Below, one piece after another: positions 35,401-47,664 of a stretch of 64,000 nucleotides of DNA; the stretch's first letter is position 1; the number at the start of each line of letters is the position of its first letter. The notes beneath the pieces were generated by a model. That model had not been told where the DNA came from. It saw only the letters and a program-made list of their open reading frames with translations, and did no database searches. A program made the position numbers and the translations under genes. The DNA lies in assembly GCF_000321225.1 (NCBI RefSeq), contig NW_004450397.1, positions 3,720,091 through 3,784,090 on the forward strand. Direction: 5' to 3'. This DNA comes from Odobenus rosmarus divergens. Lineage: Eukaryota > Chordata > Mammalia > Carnivora > Odobenidae.

Positions 35401-36751
35401 ATGCAGGAAATGATCTGCCTTACACCATAAATTACAAGCTCAAATGCCTAAAGAACCCAGCTATTAATATAATGAGGGAAGAAAGCAAAGTTGGAACCCT
35501 GCCTAAGTAGAGAACTTTTGCCACTACCAAAAACTTGCCAGTTGTTTCCTTGATGGATTATGTGCCTGGAGTAGCCAGATTCTCTAATTTTTCATGAGAA
35601 GTTAAAAATCTGAATTTTTAGATAAGGTTTCTGATTTTTTCATCACGTGGTTTAAATTTTCAAAACTTTTCATACCCAGTAAACATAAGGTCAGTCTATG
35701 CCTCTGCTTTAGGTGAAGAAACTGAAAGTGTGTGTCTTGAGATTTATAAAGGTTGAGTTAAATGGAGAAAGAGAAGAGAGAGAAAAAAATTGGCATCCTC
35801 ACATCCATTTCTCCACCATCTAGACTGCAATACGAAGGGATCTCTGCTCCATCTTTACCTCCCACTCCTGCCCCTCTTTACCCAGGAATTTAGAAAGCTA
35901 CTTTCTTATATTTACAACACATGTATTTATTGTCAAGTCCTGTGAACAGTAAGAAAGGATCCATCCTGCATTCACTGATGCCATGGTGTGAATATATAAC
36001 AATATCTAAATAAATAAGAAGCCGTGGGGAAAGTTCTCCAAGGTTAAAATAGTTAGAATAAAGAACTGCTGTGATTAAAATGGCACTGGCAGAATAAAAG
36101 ACCCAATATCTACTTCATATAATAGATGAGGTTTAAACCAGGAACTCTTCTCAGTAACCAATAATTTGACCTGATTACATAATGAATGTTTCTTTTTCTT
36201 TGCCCTAAAGTTGAACTTTGTATATTGAGGGGCTGCCAAACACAATTTCACTGTAAGGAAATGTTGTTTTCAACTGTATCACCCATGAGGTTTAAATTCA
36301 GATGAAAATGTTCAAAAATCAAATTTCTGTATTTCTTTGGATCTAGCGTTGGGTCATTTAGCAAGCAGTGTCAATTCTACTTTTCTCCTCCAGAGGGAAT
36401 TTTTGCTGAGCAAGCTCAATCAAACTCTAGGTATAATTGTTCATTTCGGTGGCCCTAAGCCCACACTTGGGAGTTTTCCAGCTGTGGAATCAATGAAAAA
36501 TACCCTGGACTCTCCAGTCAGGGACACAGTATTGGATTCCTGGCAGTCTGCTTTCCTAAGGAAACAACTGAATTAAAATAGGCCTGCCCCTCCTCCCTTG
36601 CAGATAATTCTGCCATCATGCATCTGACATTTAAACACCCCACATCTAAACACTCCCTGCATAGAGCTGCCATTTCAGATCTCTGTTGGTATGTCTGTCA
36701 GATATTGGCTTTAATTCTAGGAGGATTGGGGAAATAAGAAATATTCAATAC
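35401..36751. other. Unassigned non-coding DNA
   Basis: No exon or repeat family is recognised. The 79-codon plus frame at 36337-36576 has no family resemblance, though it lies in repeat-free sequence. Confidence 0.4.
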
Positions 36752-36970
36752 TGGGGCACCTGGGTGGCTCATTTGGTTGGGCATCTGACTCTTGGTTTTG
36801 GCTCAGGTCATGATCTTAGTGTCGTGAGATCAAGCCCCACATCGGGCTCCATGCTGGGTGTAGAGCCTGATTGGGATTCTCTCTCTCCCTCTGTCCCTCT
36901 CCTGCTCGCTCTCTCTCAAGAAAAAGGAAGAAGAAGGAAGGAAGAAAGAAAGAGAAAGCAAGAAGGAAAG
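36752..36970 (+). mobile_element. Can-SINE, sense, with GA-rich tail
   Basis: Sense SINE: 'ggggcacctgggtggctcat', 'ttggttgggcatctgactct', 'ggctcaggtcatgatcttag', 'cgtgagatcaagccccacat', 'ctccatgctgggtgtagagc', a CT-rich region at 36880-36918, then an A/G-rich tail to about 36970. The tail has turned into a (GAAA)n-type microsatellite. TSDs are not clear. Frames at 36686-36976 and 36816-37049 are SINE-derived. Confidence 0.95.
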
Positions 36971-37439
36971 ACTTAATTCTTATTTCCCTGCCCAGTCCCA
37001 TCCTCCAGTTGAAACCTTCACAAGATATAGACTGGTGAACTTCTGACATACTTGAAATTCACCTTCTCACTAGGCTATCCTACACATCACTGAATACCAT
37101 GAATTTGAGTATTGCCTTGAAATAAATAAGGTCTGTAGTCCCTGGTTTTTAAAACAAAATAACCAAGAATGAAATGGAAAATCTTGTTCTTACAGAGGTA
37201 AATGAAAATATGAAAATCTCTGGAGATAGTGTATAAGGAAAATAAAGTAACTTTCATAGAATTTTGGAAAACATTCATTTATGCTGGTGAATATTGACTT
37301 GATTCTGAAAATATTTATACCATGAACTCTCCAAAAGAGTTCTCTTTGAAGTGGCCACTTATTTTGCACATAAAAGCACAATTTCGGTTAACATGGCATC
37401 TTAAGATTACGCTTTGGAATTTCCTTTTGCACACACACA
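36971..37439. other. Unassigned non-coding DNA
   Basis: No gene or repeat is recognised. Confidence 0.45.
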
Positions 37440-38420
37440 AATACAGCCTAGCAAACAGGCAAGACTTCTGGTGAGGTGGCCAAATCTTAAATATCCCCTA
37501 AACTGGTTCTGGATTAAACAGTCCTAGAAGACCATGCGAAAGTAGGAACAAAACTCCTGAGCAGGAAGAGGGTAGTGCGGCTGGCGTGAGGAGAGAAAGA
37601 ACTTGTAATATGAGAAAAGCTTATAAACCAAAATGCTTAAATACACAAGGAACTAAAATACTGAGAAGGACAAGCCAGCAAAATGAACTACTGGGAGATT
37701 AATTCAAGCCAGGGAGGACTAAAATCATAGGGAAAGGAGAGAAAGATCTGAAAATGAGTATACTTAGATTCTTCAAAATGATAAATTATAAGCAAAAATT
37801 ATAAAACAATAAGAAATCATGAAAGAAACAGAAATATGACAGTAATAGGTGGATGAGAAAAAGAACCAATTAGAAATCTTGAAAACGAAAGCATAGCTAT
37901 TAGGATTTAAAACAATCCAACAGACAAGACAATAGGTCTAAACGTGGATAGTTTGTGAGTTGGAAGGTTGTCCTGAGGAATTCACCAGGAATGAAGCATG
38001 AAGGAATAAGATGATAATTATGAACAATGACATGGAGTATGACTTCTCACAGAAATTCTACGGGAAGAGAATACAGGAAATTGCAGAAAGCCCTATGAGA
38101 AGATAAGAGATGAGAATGTACCTAACTCAATTATGCGTCCTCAGATTTAAAATGCGTGTTGTATGCAAAGCAGGATGAAGAATGTTGAATCTATACCTAG
38201 ACAGAAAAGCTAAACTTAAAAGTATTCAGAATAAAAAAATATATATTAAAAGCTGCCACAAAGGAAAAAAAAAACAGATTTTCTACAAAGAAAAACTAAT
38301 CTGACTGAAAACAGCAGGCTTCTGGAGAGCAACACTAAAGCCCAAAAGTATAGATGCTAAAAATAGAAGAGTGGAAACTAATACAAATATTGAAATAGAC
38401 TCCATAGCTTCCAAAGGGCA
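37440..38420 (+). mobile_element. L1M/HAL1 5' and ORF1-derived fragment
   Basis: Sense L1M/HAL1 sequence: 'gtggatagtttgtgagttgg', 'aaggttgtcctgaggaattc', 'accaggaatgaagcatgaag' and, toward the right, 'ccacaaaggaaaaaaaaaac', 'agattttctacaaagaaaaa', 'ctaatctgactgaaaacagc'. It is rich in stops with no intact reading frame. The left limit is uncertain. Confidence 0.6.
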
Positions 38421-38439
38421 GATTTAAAAAATAATAATA

Positions 38440-39150
38440 ATGATAAAGAAAATAATTTATTAACAATCCAGCAGGAGGGAGGAAAGCAAACAAAACAACA
38501 AAGCAATATATTAGAATCAATTGTATTTCCATATGTTAGCTACAAATAATCAGAAATTGAAGTTTAAAAATAATCTTATTTATGTTAGCATCAAAAATAT
38601 AAACTACTTAGGGAGAAGCCTAAAAGGATGTGCAAGATTTACACCATGAAAACTAAAACACATTGCTGAGAGAAATTAAAGATCTAAATGAATAGAGATG
38701 TGACCATGGATTAAGAGAGTCAATATTTTTAAGATATTAAGCCTTTCCAATTTGATGTATAGATTCAACACAATTCCATTCAAAATCCCAGCAGGGCAGC
38801 ATTTCACCAAATTTGAACAGATACTTCACCAAATGTAATATATGGATGGCAAGTAACATGGCAAGATGCTTGACCTCATTAGCACTAGAAAAATGCATTT
38901 TAAAACCACAATGAAGTACTACTCCATGCCTATTAGAAAAGCTGAAGTTAGAAAGGCTGGCCATAACAAATGTTAGCAAGAGTGTGGAGTGACTGGAACT
39001 CTCATACACTTCTGGTGGGGATATAAATGATAAAACAATTTTGGAAAACCTTTTGGCAGTCTCTTAAAAATTTTAAAATACATCTGCCATATGATCGAGC
39101 ATTTTAATCCTAGATATTTATCTGAAAGAGAAAAAAAATGTCCACGAATA
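38440..39150 (+). mobile_element. L1M ORF2 C-terminal end and 3' UTR
   Basis: Sense L1: 'tgtatttccatatgttagct', 'tagcatcaaaaatataaact', 'acattgctgagagaaattaa', 'acaattccattcaaaatccc' (ORF2 end). A deletion-like jump follows to 3' UTR text: 'catggcaagatgcttgacct', 'ccacaatgaagtactactcc', 'acttctggtggggatataaa', 'ttggcagtctcttaaaaatt'. No ORF2 frame survives. Confidence 0.85.
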
Positions 39151-39930
39151 GACCACTACATACCTATTAGAATGGCCAAATCCAAGTCACCGACAATACC
39201 AAATGTGGTGACTGTGGAGCAACAGGAACTCTCATTCATTGCTGGTGGGAATGCAAAATGGTCCAGCCACTTTGGAAGAAAGTCTGGCAGTTTCTTAAAA
39301 AAATTAAACATACTCTTACATATGACCCAGCAATCACACTCCTTGGTATTTACCCAAATGAGTTGAAAACCTAGGTCCACACACAAAGTCTGCACATTAT
39401 GTTTATAGAAGTTTTATTCATAATTGCCAAAACTTGGAAGCAACCAAGATGTCTTTCATCTTGGCAAATGTCTTTCAGTAGGCAAATGGATAAGTAAACT
39501 GTGGTGCATCCAGACAGTGGAGTATTATGCATCATAAAAGGACATGGAGGAGGGGGGCCTGAGTGGCTCAGTTGGTTGAACATGCAACATCCAACTCTTG
39601 ATCTCAGCTCGGGTCTTGATCTCAGGGTCATGAGTTTGGACTCCACATTGGGCTCTAGGCTGGGTGTGGAGCCTACTTAAAAAAAAAAAAGGCAAAAAGA
39701 CATGGAAGAAATTTAAATGCATATTACTAAGTGAAAGGAACCATATGAAAAGGCTACATACTGTATGATTCCAACTATATGACATTCAGGAAAAGACAAA
39801 ACATGGAGATAGTACAAAGATCAGTGGTTGTCCAGGGCTTGGGAAGAGATGATTGTTAGGGCAGTAAATCTATTCTATATGATGATATAATGGTGGATAT
39901 ACGTCATCATGTATTTATCAAAACCCATAG
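39151..39930 (+). mobile_element. Second L1M 3' UTR, interrupted by a Can-SINE
   Basis: The L1 3' UTR pattern restarts: 'cctattagaatggccaaatc', 'gtggagcaacaggaactctc', 'attgctggtgggaatgcaaa', 'tacatatgacccagcaatca', 'tttattcataattgccaaaa', 'ctgtggtgcatccagacagt'. After the SINE it continues 'gaaaaggctacatactgtat' and 'gacattcaggaaaagacaaa'. This repeats blocks already seen at 38900-39110, so it is a separate L1 copy rather than a continuation. Confidence 0.85.
39536..39705 (+). mobile_element. Can-SINE, sense, inside L1M, with TSD
   Basis: SINE body at about 39552-39690: 'gcctgagtggctcagttggt', 'tctcagctcgggtcttgatc', 'gactccacattgggctctag', 'gctgggtgtggagcctac', then an A tail at 39679-39690. 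TSDs are 39536-39547 (aaaaggacatgg) and 39694-39705 (aaaaagacatgg), 11 of 12. The short body without a CT-rich 3' block marks an older subfamily. Confidence 0.95.
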
Positions 39931-40099
39931 AATGTACAACACCAGGATGGAACCCTCACATAAGCTATGGACTTTGGGTGACAATATTATTACATCGTAG
40001 GTTCACCAATTATAACAAATGTTACTCTGGGAACTCTGCTTTTTGTTCAATTTTGCTATTACCTAAAACCACTATACAAAAACTAAAGTCTGTTAAAAA

Positions 40100-40610
40100 A
40101 AAAAAGATCTGTACACGATTGTTCTCACCAGATTTATTTGCAATAGTCAAAACAGTCAAAAACTAGGAACAACTCAAGCGTACATCAAGTAAATAAATAA
40201 ACAAATTGTGATATATCCATGTAATGAAATACTACTTCACAATAAAAAGAATTGTTGATACATAAAGAATATGAAAAGCCTCAGAATAACTATGCTGATT
40301 GAAATATGCTAGACAAAAAGAGTATATACTGTATGATTCCATTTATATTCTAATATTACAAAGAGCAGATCAGTGGCTGCTTGGAATGGTGGGATGGGAC
40401 AGGAGGGAAGGATTGCCAAGGAGCATTAAGTAACTTTAGGGATAGGTTTGTTATCTTGATTGTGGTGATGGTTTCGTTTCACAGATACATAGAGATAGAT
40501 GACCGATAGATCAATAAACATAGATGTCAGAACTTAGCAAATTGTGCACTTTGAACATGTGCAGTTTATTATGTCAGTTATACCACAATAAAGCTGTTTT
40601 TAAGGTTTTT
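40100..40610 (+). mobile_element. Third L1M 3' UTR
   Basis: Another 3' end in sense: 'ttgcaatagtcaaaacagtc', 'gtgatatatccatgtaatga', 'atactgtatgattccattta', 'cagatcagtggctgcttgga', 'gattgtggtgatggtttcgt', 'tataccacaataaagctgtt'. The last phrase is the classic L1M terminus. Confidence 0.88.
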
Positions 40611-40884
40611 TTTTCCAAAAAGGAAATAAATACTAAAGAAAATCAAGAATATCTGAAGGTGATTTTTTGGAAAACGAATTAACTAAACACATTTTTGGTA
40701 AGATCAATCAAGAAAAATCAAAGAAGGAACAAATAAACTCTAACATTCAGTTTGGAGATTTAGGGGGAAAAATCACAATTTTGTGTCAATAATATGAAAA
40801 CTTAGATGAGAAGAACCAGTTTTTAGAAAACCATCAACTCTCAAATTGAGTTAAGAAGGAGAAAATAAGAATAAAGCAGTAAGT

Positions 40885-41035
40885 AAACTAACTGTACTGT
40901 GGTATTCATTTTACAATATATACATGTATCAAATCACCAAAATTGAACACCTTAAACTTACATATGTTATATGTCAATATCTCAATAAAGCTGAAAAACT
41001 TTTTTTAAAAAATAAAAAGCTAAAAAAAAAAGAAT
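40885..41035 (+). mobile_element. L1 3' end fragment with A-rich tail
   Basis: 'tactgtggtattcattttac', 'aatatatacatgtatcaaat', 'aaattgaacaccttaaactt' and 'atgtcaatatctcaataaag' are an L1 3' terminus. An A-rich tail follows at 41001-41033. Confidence 0.75.
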
Positions 41036-42213
41036 AAAGCACTATTGGTTATGGGTTGAATTGTATGCCCTCCCCCGAAGCTGATTAAACTCTTTGGCAG
41101 CCCAGCTGTCTCGCCGGAATGGAGTACCCACCACAAGTTAACATTAAGTCCCTGTGTATTGTATCTCAGGGACATGAAGACTCCTCTGGGGACACAAAGA
41201 CCCAGTGATCTACGTAAACCTCACTTCACACTCTTGAATCATAGACTCAATGGAGTGGGACCTCTCTTGTAAGGGTCAACAAACAGATAAAGACCTTATG
41301 TGAATTTCCTAGTATAATTTAGTTTCTCTTATAGAGCCAAAACACAGAGGTCAGAAATCTTACATCTGTATTTATGGGCGTTTTTTATATGTAAATGGTA
41401 AACATGAAAGGCGTGTGTTGTTACCCAAGATACTAATTTATAACCTTTATGGTTATATAAATATAACCATATATATCTTTAATATAAAAAGGTAATACGG
41501 AAGTACTAAATAGCACTTAAGCATGAGACAAGGAAAGTGTCTCTGCTTTTCAGGATGATATCCATGACCTGAGCACACTCCATGTTGGTTCTCCTTAAAT
41601 GCTCTTATAGGCCTTCTATACTATGCAAAACACTCATCCAAGATGACCTAAACAGTGGGTGAGAAATGCCAGATTCATGCCTCATGTGATCTGTTGTGTT
41701 ATCTGGTAAGTTACTTGGAAACAGCAAGCATTTCATTTTTTTAACAAGGGAATAGAACTGACCTGTCCTGAGAGATTTCAGTGTAGTCTCCGTTTGACAA
41801 TCCATGAAGATGATGTAACCAAAAGCAGCTCATTAATCTCATCCTAAGTCTTAAATTCCAAGTCACAGTAAATCAGATTTAAATGAGTTTCCATTGAACA
41901 AAGTTAGAGGATGATTTTTTTATGATATATAGGACATTTTATTACTTCAGTGTTTGTTGCAATGAGTTACAGAAAACTCACCTTAAAAAAAAAAAGATTG
42001 TTTGAACTCTGACTTACTCTTAGATGGACCACAGCTGAGTTTCAAAGTTAGTTAAAAAAAAAAAAAATCTGAATCTCCCCTAATTCATAGGTTCAGCCTG
42101 CTAGTAAAGAAAGGTATTTGTATTTTCAAGCAAATTGAAAGTCAGTGCCTTAAAACTTTAGACCAGTTCTGTTCACAGAACTTTCTGCAATGATGGAAGT
42201 GTTCTATCTTCTA
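41036..42213. other. Unassigned non-coding DNA
   Basis: The first 40 bases (41048-41085) resemble the start of an MLT1-type LTR but the match stops. A 10-bp inverted repeat with 2-bp spacer (atggttatat/atataaccat) lies at 41449-41470. Nothing else is recognised. Confidence 0.4.
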
Positions 42214-42356
42214 TGCTGTCCAATACAGTAGCTCTTGACACTTGAAATGTAGCTAGTGTGACTGAGGAACTGAGTTTTTAAAATATTACTTAGTTTTATA
42301 ACTTATTCTAATTTTAATAGCTATAGTGGCTGGTAGCTACCATATTGGACAGAGCA
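42214..42356. mobile_element. Non-autonomous DNA transposon (MITE-like) with terminal inverted repeats
   Basis: Left end 'tgctgtccaatacagtagct' is the near reverse complement of right end 'agctaccatattggacagag' plus ca. The inside is AT-rich with 'cttgaaatgtagctagtgtg' and 'actgaggaactgagttttta'. I know this as a common old mammalian element family but cannot give its Repbase name safely. It is 143 bp with no coding capacity. Confidence 0.75.
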
Positions 42357-42451
42357 ACATGGGGCCATACCTTGTGCCAAGTGAAATAAATTAGATCTGA
42401 GTCATTATTTTATTATTGATAGCAGTGATGTAACTGAGAATGTAAATATCA

Positions 42452-42612
42452 CAGCAGCATTTATAGATAATTTCACCATCCCCACTGACCTCTTCGGACA
42501 ATACTCTGAAGTCAATGGGCTAAGCATTATCACTCCCATTACATGTGAGGAAACTGATGTCTGAGAAGACATACTACATGATTTAAGTGAGCTGTGACTC
42601 AAAATACTTTCC
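42452..42612 (-). repeat. MIR SINE, antisense
   Basis: 'catttatagataatttcacc', 'agcattatcactcccattac', 'atgtgaggaaactgatgtct', 'gagaagacatactacatgat' and 'ttaagtgagctgtgactcaa' follow the reverse MIR core ('attttacagatgaggaaactgag...'). Confidence 0.7.
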
Positions 42613-44179
42613 ACCAAACTGCAAGAGAAACCACGGAAGAATATGATGGAGCTTACCAGTAGGCTTATCTAAAATGAACCTTGATAAATTTGGGGTGAGG
42701 GGAGAGACAGAGAGAGAGGAAGAGGGAGAATGTAAATCCACACAGCCAACACTGGACATTTTTGTCAAGTAAAGAGCTAGGTCACATTGTACGTAAGCAT
42801 GTTCCACTTGTGTCAAAGACCAACTTAGTGAATTTCTGACATGGGTGGGGCCCAACTGAAGACCCACACATGTTTTCTCCTGTCACTGCTCTGCAAGCCA
42901 TAGAGGTTTTTTTCTGCTTTTCCCACTCTTTCCTTTCCATGTTTGTGCCAGTCTTTTTCTCTCTGTTTCAGGCTATCTCATCAGAAAATTTCTGTATTAA
43001 AATGGTAATTCTTATATAACAATCTAATAAAGTATTGGGAAGAGCAACAGACTTTCTTTGTCTTTGGAAAACGCACTGGAACTTGTAAGAAGAAAAATCC
43101 ATCTTCTTTTAAAAATTAGCATAATGAAATATATTAAATTGAATATGTATGGTGGGTAATAGCTTAGAGGAAAATGAATTGCACATTCTAGTGTCTAGTC
43201 AGTTTGCAGACATATTAATGAAGGCCCTATAAACCTGTTTTTGTGATAAGCCTGTGCAGCAGACACTCTGCTAGAGAGATGGGACCCATGTCATCGAGAA
43301 AGACCCCAGTACTGCTGAACAGCTTATAGTTTATACATTTACATTGAAAAGGCAAATGTTTAAATTGGCCCATCTAAAACCTAAGCTTGTGGTTTCGTGG
43401 ATTCTAGATAATTGAAAACAGGACTTCAGTGCACTAAATCCACCTCTCCTGGGCTCTTGGCCATAACACACTCCAATCTGAAAACACTTGTTTTAAAAGA
43501 AGCCTCTTATACAAAAGCAGGAGAAAAAGAGAGATGGAGAAGAAGAAAAATTATTGCCATTATATTATAGCAAACACACTTGTCACTTGCTAAAATATAT
43601 ACTTTGCCCAGATTGCCCTTCTGCTAATATCATTACAGCTCTCCAAATAATAGTTAAGTTCTCTGAACCTCCCAGCCCCCTTTTACAAACAGTAGAGGAA
43701 GAAAGCCACCTGAGCCTGTAGGGCTGGGGCCACTAACTGCCCATCCCCACCAGTGACCACAGGTTCACAGACCCACGGAGCCTGGCTGGAAGAACCTTCC
43801 GTGGCAGGCACAACATGTCAGCGAGAACTGTTTTTAACTCAGATGGCTGCCGTGTACCTCCAACATTATGAAGGTTATTAAATATTGAGAAGAATAGAAC
43901 ATATTTTCTAGGCAGAGAGATTTTTTAAAAGAATTCTTATGGGGAATTTACAGTTTTGATTGTAAATATGGGCAAAACAAAACTACATGGAATATATAAA
44001 TATTATGCATGCTGTTTTGGAGGTAGAGATAAAAATCAATTGAATAAATTCTCTCTTCTCTATTTTAATAAAATATTTCTGTTTGTTATTTATCAATTTT
44101 TATGGATTCCAATTTACTGAAAAATATAGAAATTTTAATATTTTAATATTTTGCCAAGTTTGAGTAATTTTAATGAGAG
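42613..44179. other. Unassigned non-coding DNA
   Basis: No exon or repeat family is recognised. GA-rich text lies at 42698-42730. The block at about 43640-43870 is repeat-free and GC-richer than its surroundings; no function is claimed. Confidence 0.4.
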
Positions 44180-44735
44180 ATGAGAAAGTAGGACAGACAA
44201 ACAATTGTGGCTATATTTGGAATTCTTTCTATACCTTTCCCCAAATCCTTTGCCCACCCTCCCTCCCCAGATGCAATTATTTTCATGAAATGGGTATTCT
44301 TCAATTGAATAAATTTAAATGTTTTACTAAATATGTACATAGCCATAAAATAAATAGTATTGTCGTGTTTTAAACTTGACATCATATTGTAACTACCCTC
44401 TGCAACTAGATTTTTATTGTTCAATTTTATGTTTGAGGAATGTATCAACCTTGATAACATAACTCTAGTTCATTCCTTTTAATTGCTCGATAGCATTCCA
44501 TTATATGAGCACACCATAATTTATTGATTCATTCTCCCATTGATGGGCATTGAGCCTATTTTTATTTTTTTGTTACTGCTAACATTCCCACAATGCACAT
44601 TCCTGCACATATCTCCTTGTGTACATTGAGAGGGGTTTTCTGCTAGAACCTAGAATTACTGAGTTTTGGGGTATTCACATTTTCAGCTTTGCCAGGTCTA
44701 GATACTGCTAAATGCTCTCCAAAATGGTTATCTAA
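44180..44735 (-). mobile_element. L1M 3' fragment, antisense
   Basis: Antisense L1M: 'aacttgacatcatattgtaa', 'ttcattccttttaattgctc', 'gatagcattccattatatga', 'ttattgattcattctcccat', 'tgatgggcattgagcctatt', 'tttgccaggtctagatactg', 'ctaaatgctctccaaaatgg'. The order matches the reverse 3' UTR. Frames at 44170-44460 are shadows. Confidence 0.85.
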
Positions 44736-44744
44736 AGTTTCCCT

Positions 44745-45310
44745 ATTTGTCTCCTTATAATTGAATCTCAACACATCAGTGACCCTATTAAAACATGTCA
44801 CTTCATGACACTCTTTGCTCAAAATCCTGCAATGTGTCCCCATTCCACTCCGAGTGGCCTCTAAGGCCTTAACTGATCCTAACCCGCCCCTGTCCTTATT
44901 ATGTCTATGGTCCTCTCTCATTTGCTGCTCTTCAACCGCACCACCTCCCTCCTCCATCAGGGTCTTTGCTCCAGCTGTTTGCTCTGCCTAACATGCTCTT
45001 CTCCCAGACTGTATTTGGCAAAATCCTTTACCTTCTTCAAGTCTTTTAAAAATCTTTACCCTAACAATGAGCCTTCCTGTGACTACTTCCTCCCACACCC
45101 AATCCCCATTTCCTTGAGTAATTTTTTTCTTTCATAATACCAATACCCTTATAATGCATTACATAATTTGTTACATTTATTATCTAGTGTCTCATCCTCC
45201 CCCTAGAATGTCAGCCTCATGAGGGCAGAGATCTTTGCCCATTGTGTTTACTGATATATCCTAAGTACCTATGACAGAATCAGATGCATGGTAGGTGTTC
45301 AACCCATATC
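44745..45310 (+). mobile_element. L2 LINE 3' fragment, long and clear
   Basis: L2 in sense: 'tgacactctttgctcaaaat', 'cctgcaatgtgtccccattc', 'gagtggcctctaaggcctta', 'catcagggtctttgctccag', 'ctgtttgctctgcctaacat', 'gagccttcctgtgactactt', 'agaatgtcagcctcatgagg', 'gcagagatctttgcccattg', 'tgcatggtaggtgttcaacc'. It is the best preserved L2 3' end in the window. The overlapping frames are not intact L2 protein. Confidence 0.88.
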
Positions 45311-45439
45311 TGGGAGAGGTGAATTGTGTACATGTGTGATTCCACAATATGCTTTGCAGGATGTTATCTGAAAAAGACACAGTATTTTTATTGGTACTGT
45401 ATAGGAATATGGTTTGAGAAAAGACGAAAATTCGGTCCC

Positions 45440-45585
45440 ATTATTCTGAATATGAGCTCCCTAAGCAGGGACCTGGTCTATCTTTTCACCATTGAACCCT
45501 GAGGACCAAGAGCAGTGCCTGGGTCCATCCCAGATGCTCAGTCGATGCTTGTCAAATGAGTGAATGAATGAATGAACAGATTTAT
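45440..45585 (+). mobile_element. L2 LINE 3' terminus
   Basis: 'atatgagctccctaagcagg', 'gacctggtctatcttttcac', 'gaggaccaagagcagtgcct', 'gatgctcagtcgatgcttgt' and 'caaatgagtgaatgaatgaa' are the terminal L2 blocks including the (TGAA)n-type end. Confidence 0.8.
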
Positions 45586-45854
45586 TGAGAACTTACTCTA
45601 CAACTTGGAAGATGATTATAAGGGAAGTTAAGTTTGTTAACAGATCTTGATTCACACATGCCCATCAAACAAAACTAATAGCTGGTACTTCCTATTTCTA
45701 ATTTTATCCTTTGGGCCATAAACTGCCCTTCTTGGAACTCTTTTGCCTCTTAAAAGTTTCTCTATAAAATATTATTGGGGAAGCGAAAGAATGGAAATTT
45801 TCTCAGTTGAACATACCTCAGTAGGGTCTTTCTCTTATTTACTTGATGATAAGA

Positions 45855-45990
45855 ATCCCTCGGGAGAGTCTGTTAAAAATACAGATCCCTAGACCCAATC
45901 AATCTCTCAATTTGAGTCTCCAGAAGAGAATCCTGAGAACAACCTCCAGGAATTTTTATGATCAGGTGAGTTAGGGAAACAAAACCTTAG
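45855..45990. repeat. Possible MER5/MER20-like hAT fragment
   Basis: 'agagtctgttaaaaatacag', 'atccctagacccaatcaatc' and 'ccaggaatttttatgatcag' resemble the inside of hAT-Charlie MITEs. No termini are visible. Confidence 0.4.
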
Positions 45991-46013
45991 TAAATGGGGT
46001 CCACTGGCAGGAG

Positions 46014-46067
46014 AAAGAACAAAATAGTGCCTGCAATGTCAAAGAACAAAATAGTGCCTGTAATGTC
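46014..46067. repeat. 27-bp tandem duplication
   Basis: 46014-46040 and 46041-46067 are two adjacent 27-bp copies starting aaagaacaaaatagtgcctg and differing at one base (gcaatgtc versus gtaatgtc). Confidence 0.95.
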
Positions 46068-47664
46068 AATCTGAGGACACTGCCTGCTATAAACTGTTTA
46101 AAATAATAGCAGAACAGCTAGTGGGAGGTAGAACAGCCTCCTATATTTGAGCTGCGTCCCAGAGTCTCTCCTCTGTGCCTACCTAACATGGTCATCAGGG
46201 TCTCGGGGAATTTGGGGGTGACTCATAACCCCATGTTTATGAATTAGTCATAGCAACACAACTGGAAGAAGAGAGGCTGCTTGATGACTCTCAGAAGGCC
46301 ATTCCTCGCTGTTTCTAAGAACCTACTCTGCTCACCTCACCTCCGCGTCACAGGTCCATGAAGAAGACAGAGTGAGGAAAAAAGGTCTGGGCCACTCATC
46401 CAAAGGGAAAAGTGACATTGTGAGACACAAGGAGAAGAGACAGGCCATTTGGGTTTGTAAAGAAATAGGGCCCAGGACTAGTTTATCATTCTCCCAGCAC
46501 AGAAGACTTTTTTCACATAGAGGTCACCTGGGATATATTTAATATCATCTACAAAACAGTGACATAGACATCAAGGTTCTAAACAGCTTTTGGGCTATAA
46601 TCTCTATTCGAGGGGAAGAGGGATTTGCTACCTCTATGGTGTATTTGTCTTCCATGGAAGTTTCTGGTAAAGTTGGTTCATGGACATAATTTTTATAGTT
46701 CAGCTTTCAAACATGTGTGTTCCAAGGCATTTTCCAGAGTCTTTCCAGTAGAAGACATTCATTAAAACTTACAGAAAAGGAACTTGGTTGGGGGGCAGGG
46801 GAAGAGACCTATAATTTAATCAAAAGAAAAACCTCTCCATTTAAATATTTGGCATACATCTTAGGTACTCATGTGTTTTGGGTCACTTTAGTCACCCCCC
46901 CCCCTATTTTGGCAACCAAGTTGAATTTGGCTGATTGGGATGAGAGGTGGAGGGGCACATTAGAGACTGTGGAACTTTACAACTCTTGGCCAAAATCAGC
47001 ACATATTTATTAAACGGTGGCCATGAATCTTCCCATCTGTTAGTTCTGTCAGAGTGCTGACAATAGCATTCTGATTTCCAGCTTGAATATATGTATTTTT
47101 AAATTTCTATTCTCCATTTACTCTGACCAGAGGACTGTCTTAATGCTCAAAGACAGACAGAAGATGATGCTTTAGTTTTCTAATTCAGCATTGGAAATAA
47201 TGGAACCACCCAACATGTCAGGCTTACAGATATTCCTGCCAGCTTGAAAATATGCATAAAACCCACCTAATGCTACCTCCTCCTAGAACTGGTCTTGATC
47301 TTTGTTGTTCCTCATACCCCTGTTGCAGGAGGAATCCAGTCCCTGCTACAGACAGATACTTCTGGCTTCCTATCTCATGGAAAATGCTCAACTTCACTTT
47401 CTGGGAATAATAAGAGATTCACTTGGATTTCACTTTGCTTTGTTTCAGGCTACATTAATTAACCCACTTCATCTCCTCTCACTCCAGCTCTGCTCCCTCC
47501 CTTAGCCTTGCTTGATGCTGGCCTGTCTGTAGGTCTCCCCAGTCTCTCAAAGGAGGCTGAGCTTCCCTCTTCCCCACTCTGGGAGGAGCCTGAAATTCAC
47601 CCTCCCAGGGTTTTGCCTCGTTCTAATTGTTTAATATTTTTTCCTGCAATTTCTTATTTAATAT
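46068..47664. other. Unassigned non-coding DNA
   Basis: No exon or repeat is recognised. Frames at 46717-47013, 47302-47505 and 47508-47690 have no family features. Confidence 0.45.

Noticed and set aside
36686..37049. Frames near 36.7-37.0 kb as genes
   Set aside because: They are derived from a sense Can-SINE and its (GAAA)n tail.
42698..42730. GA-rich stretch as an eleventh Can-SINE
   Set aside because: No SINE head (gcacctgggtggctcag) or A/T tail is present around it.
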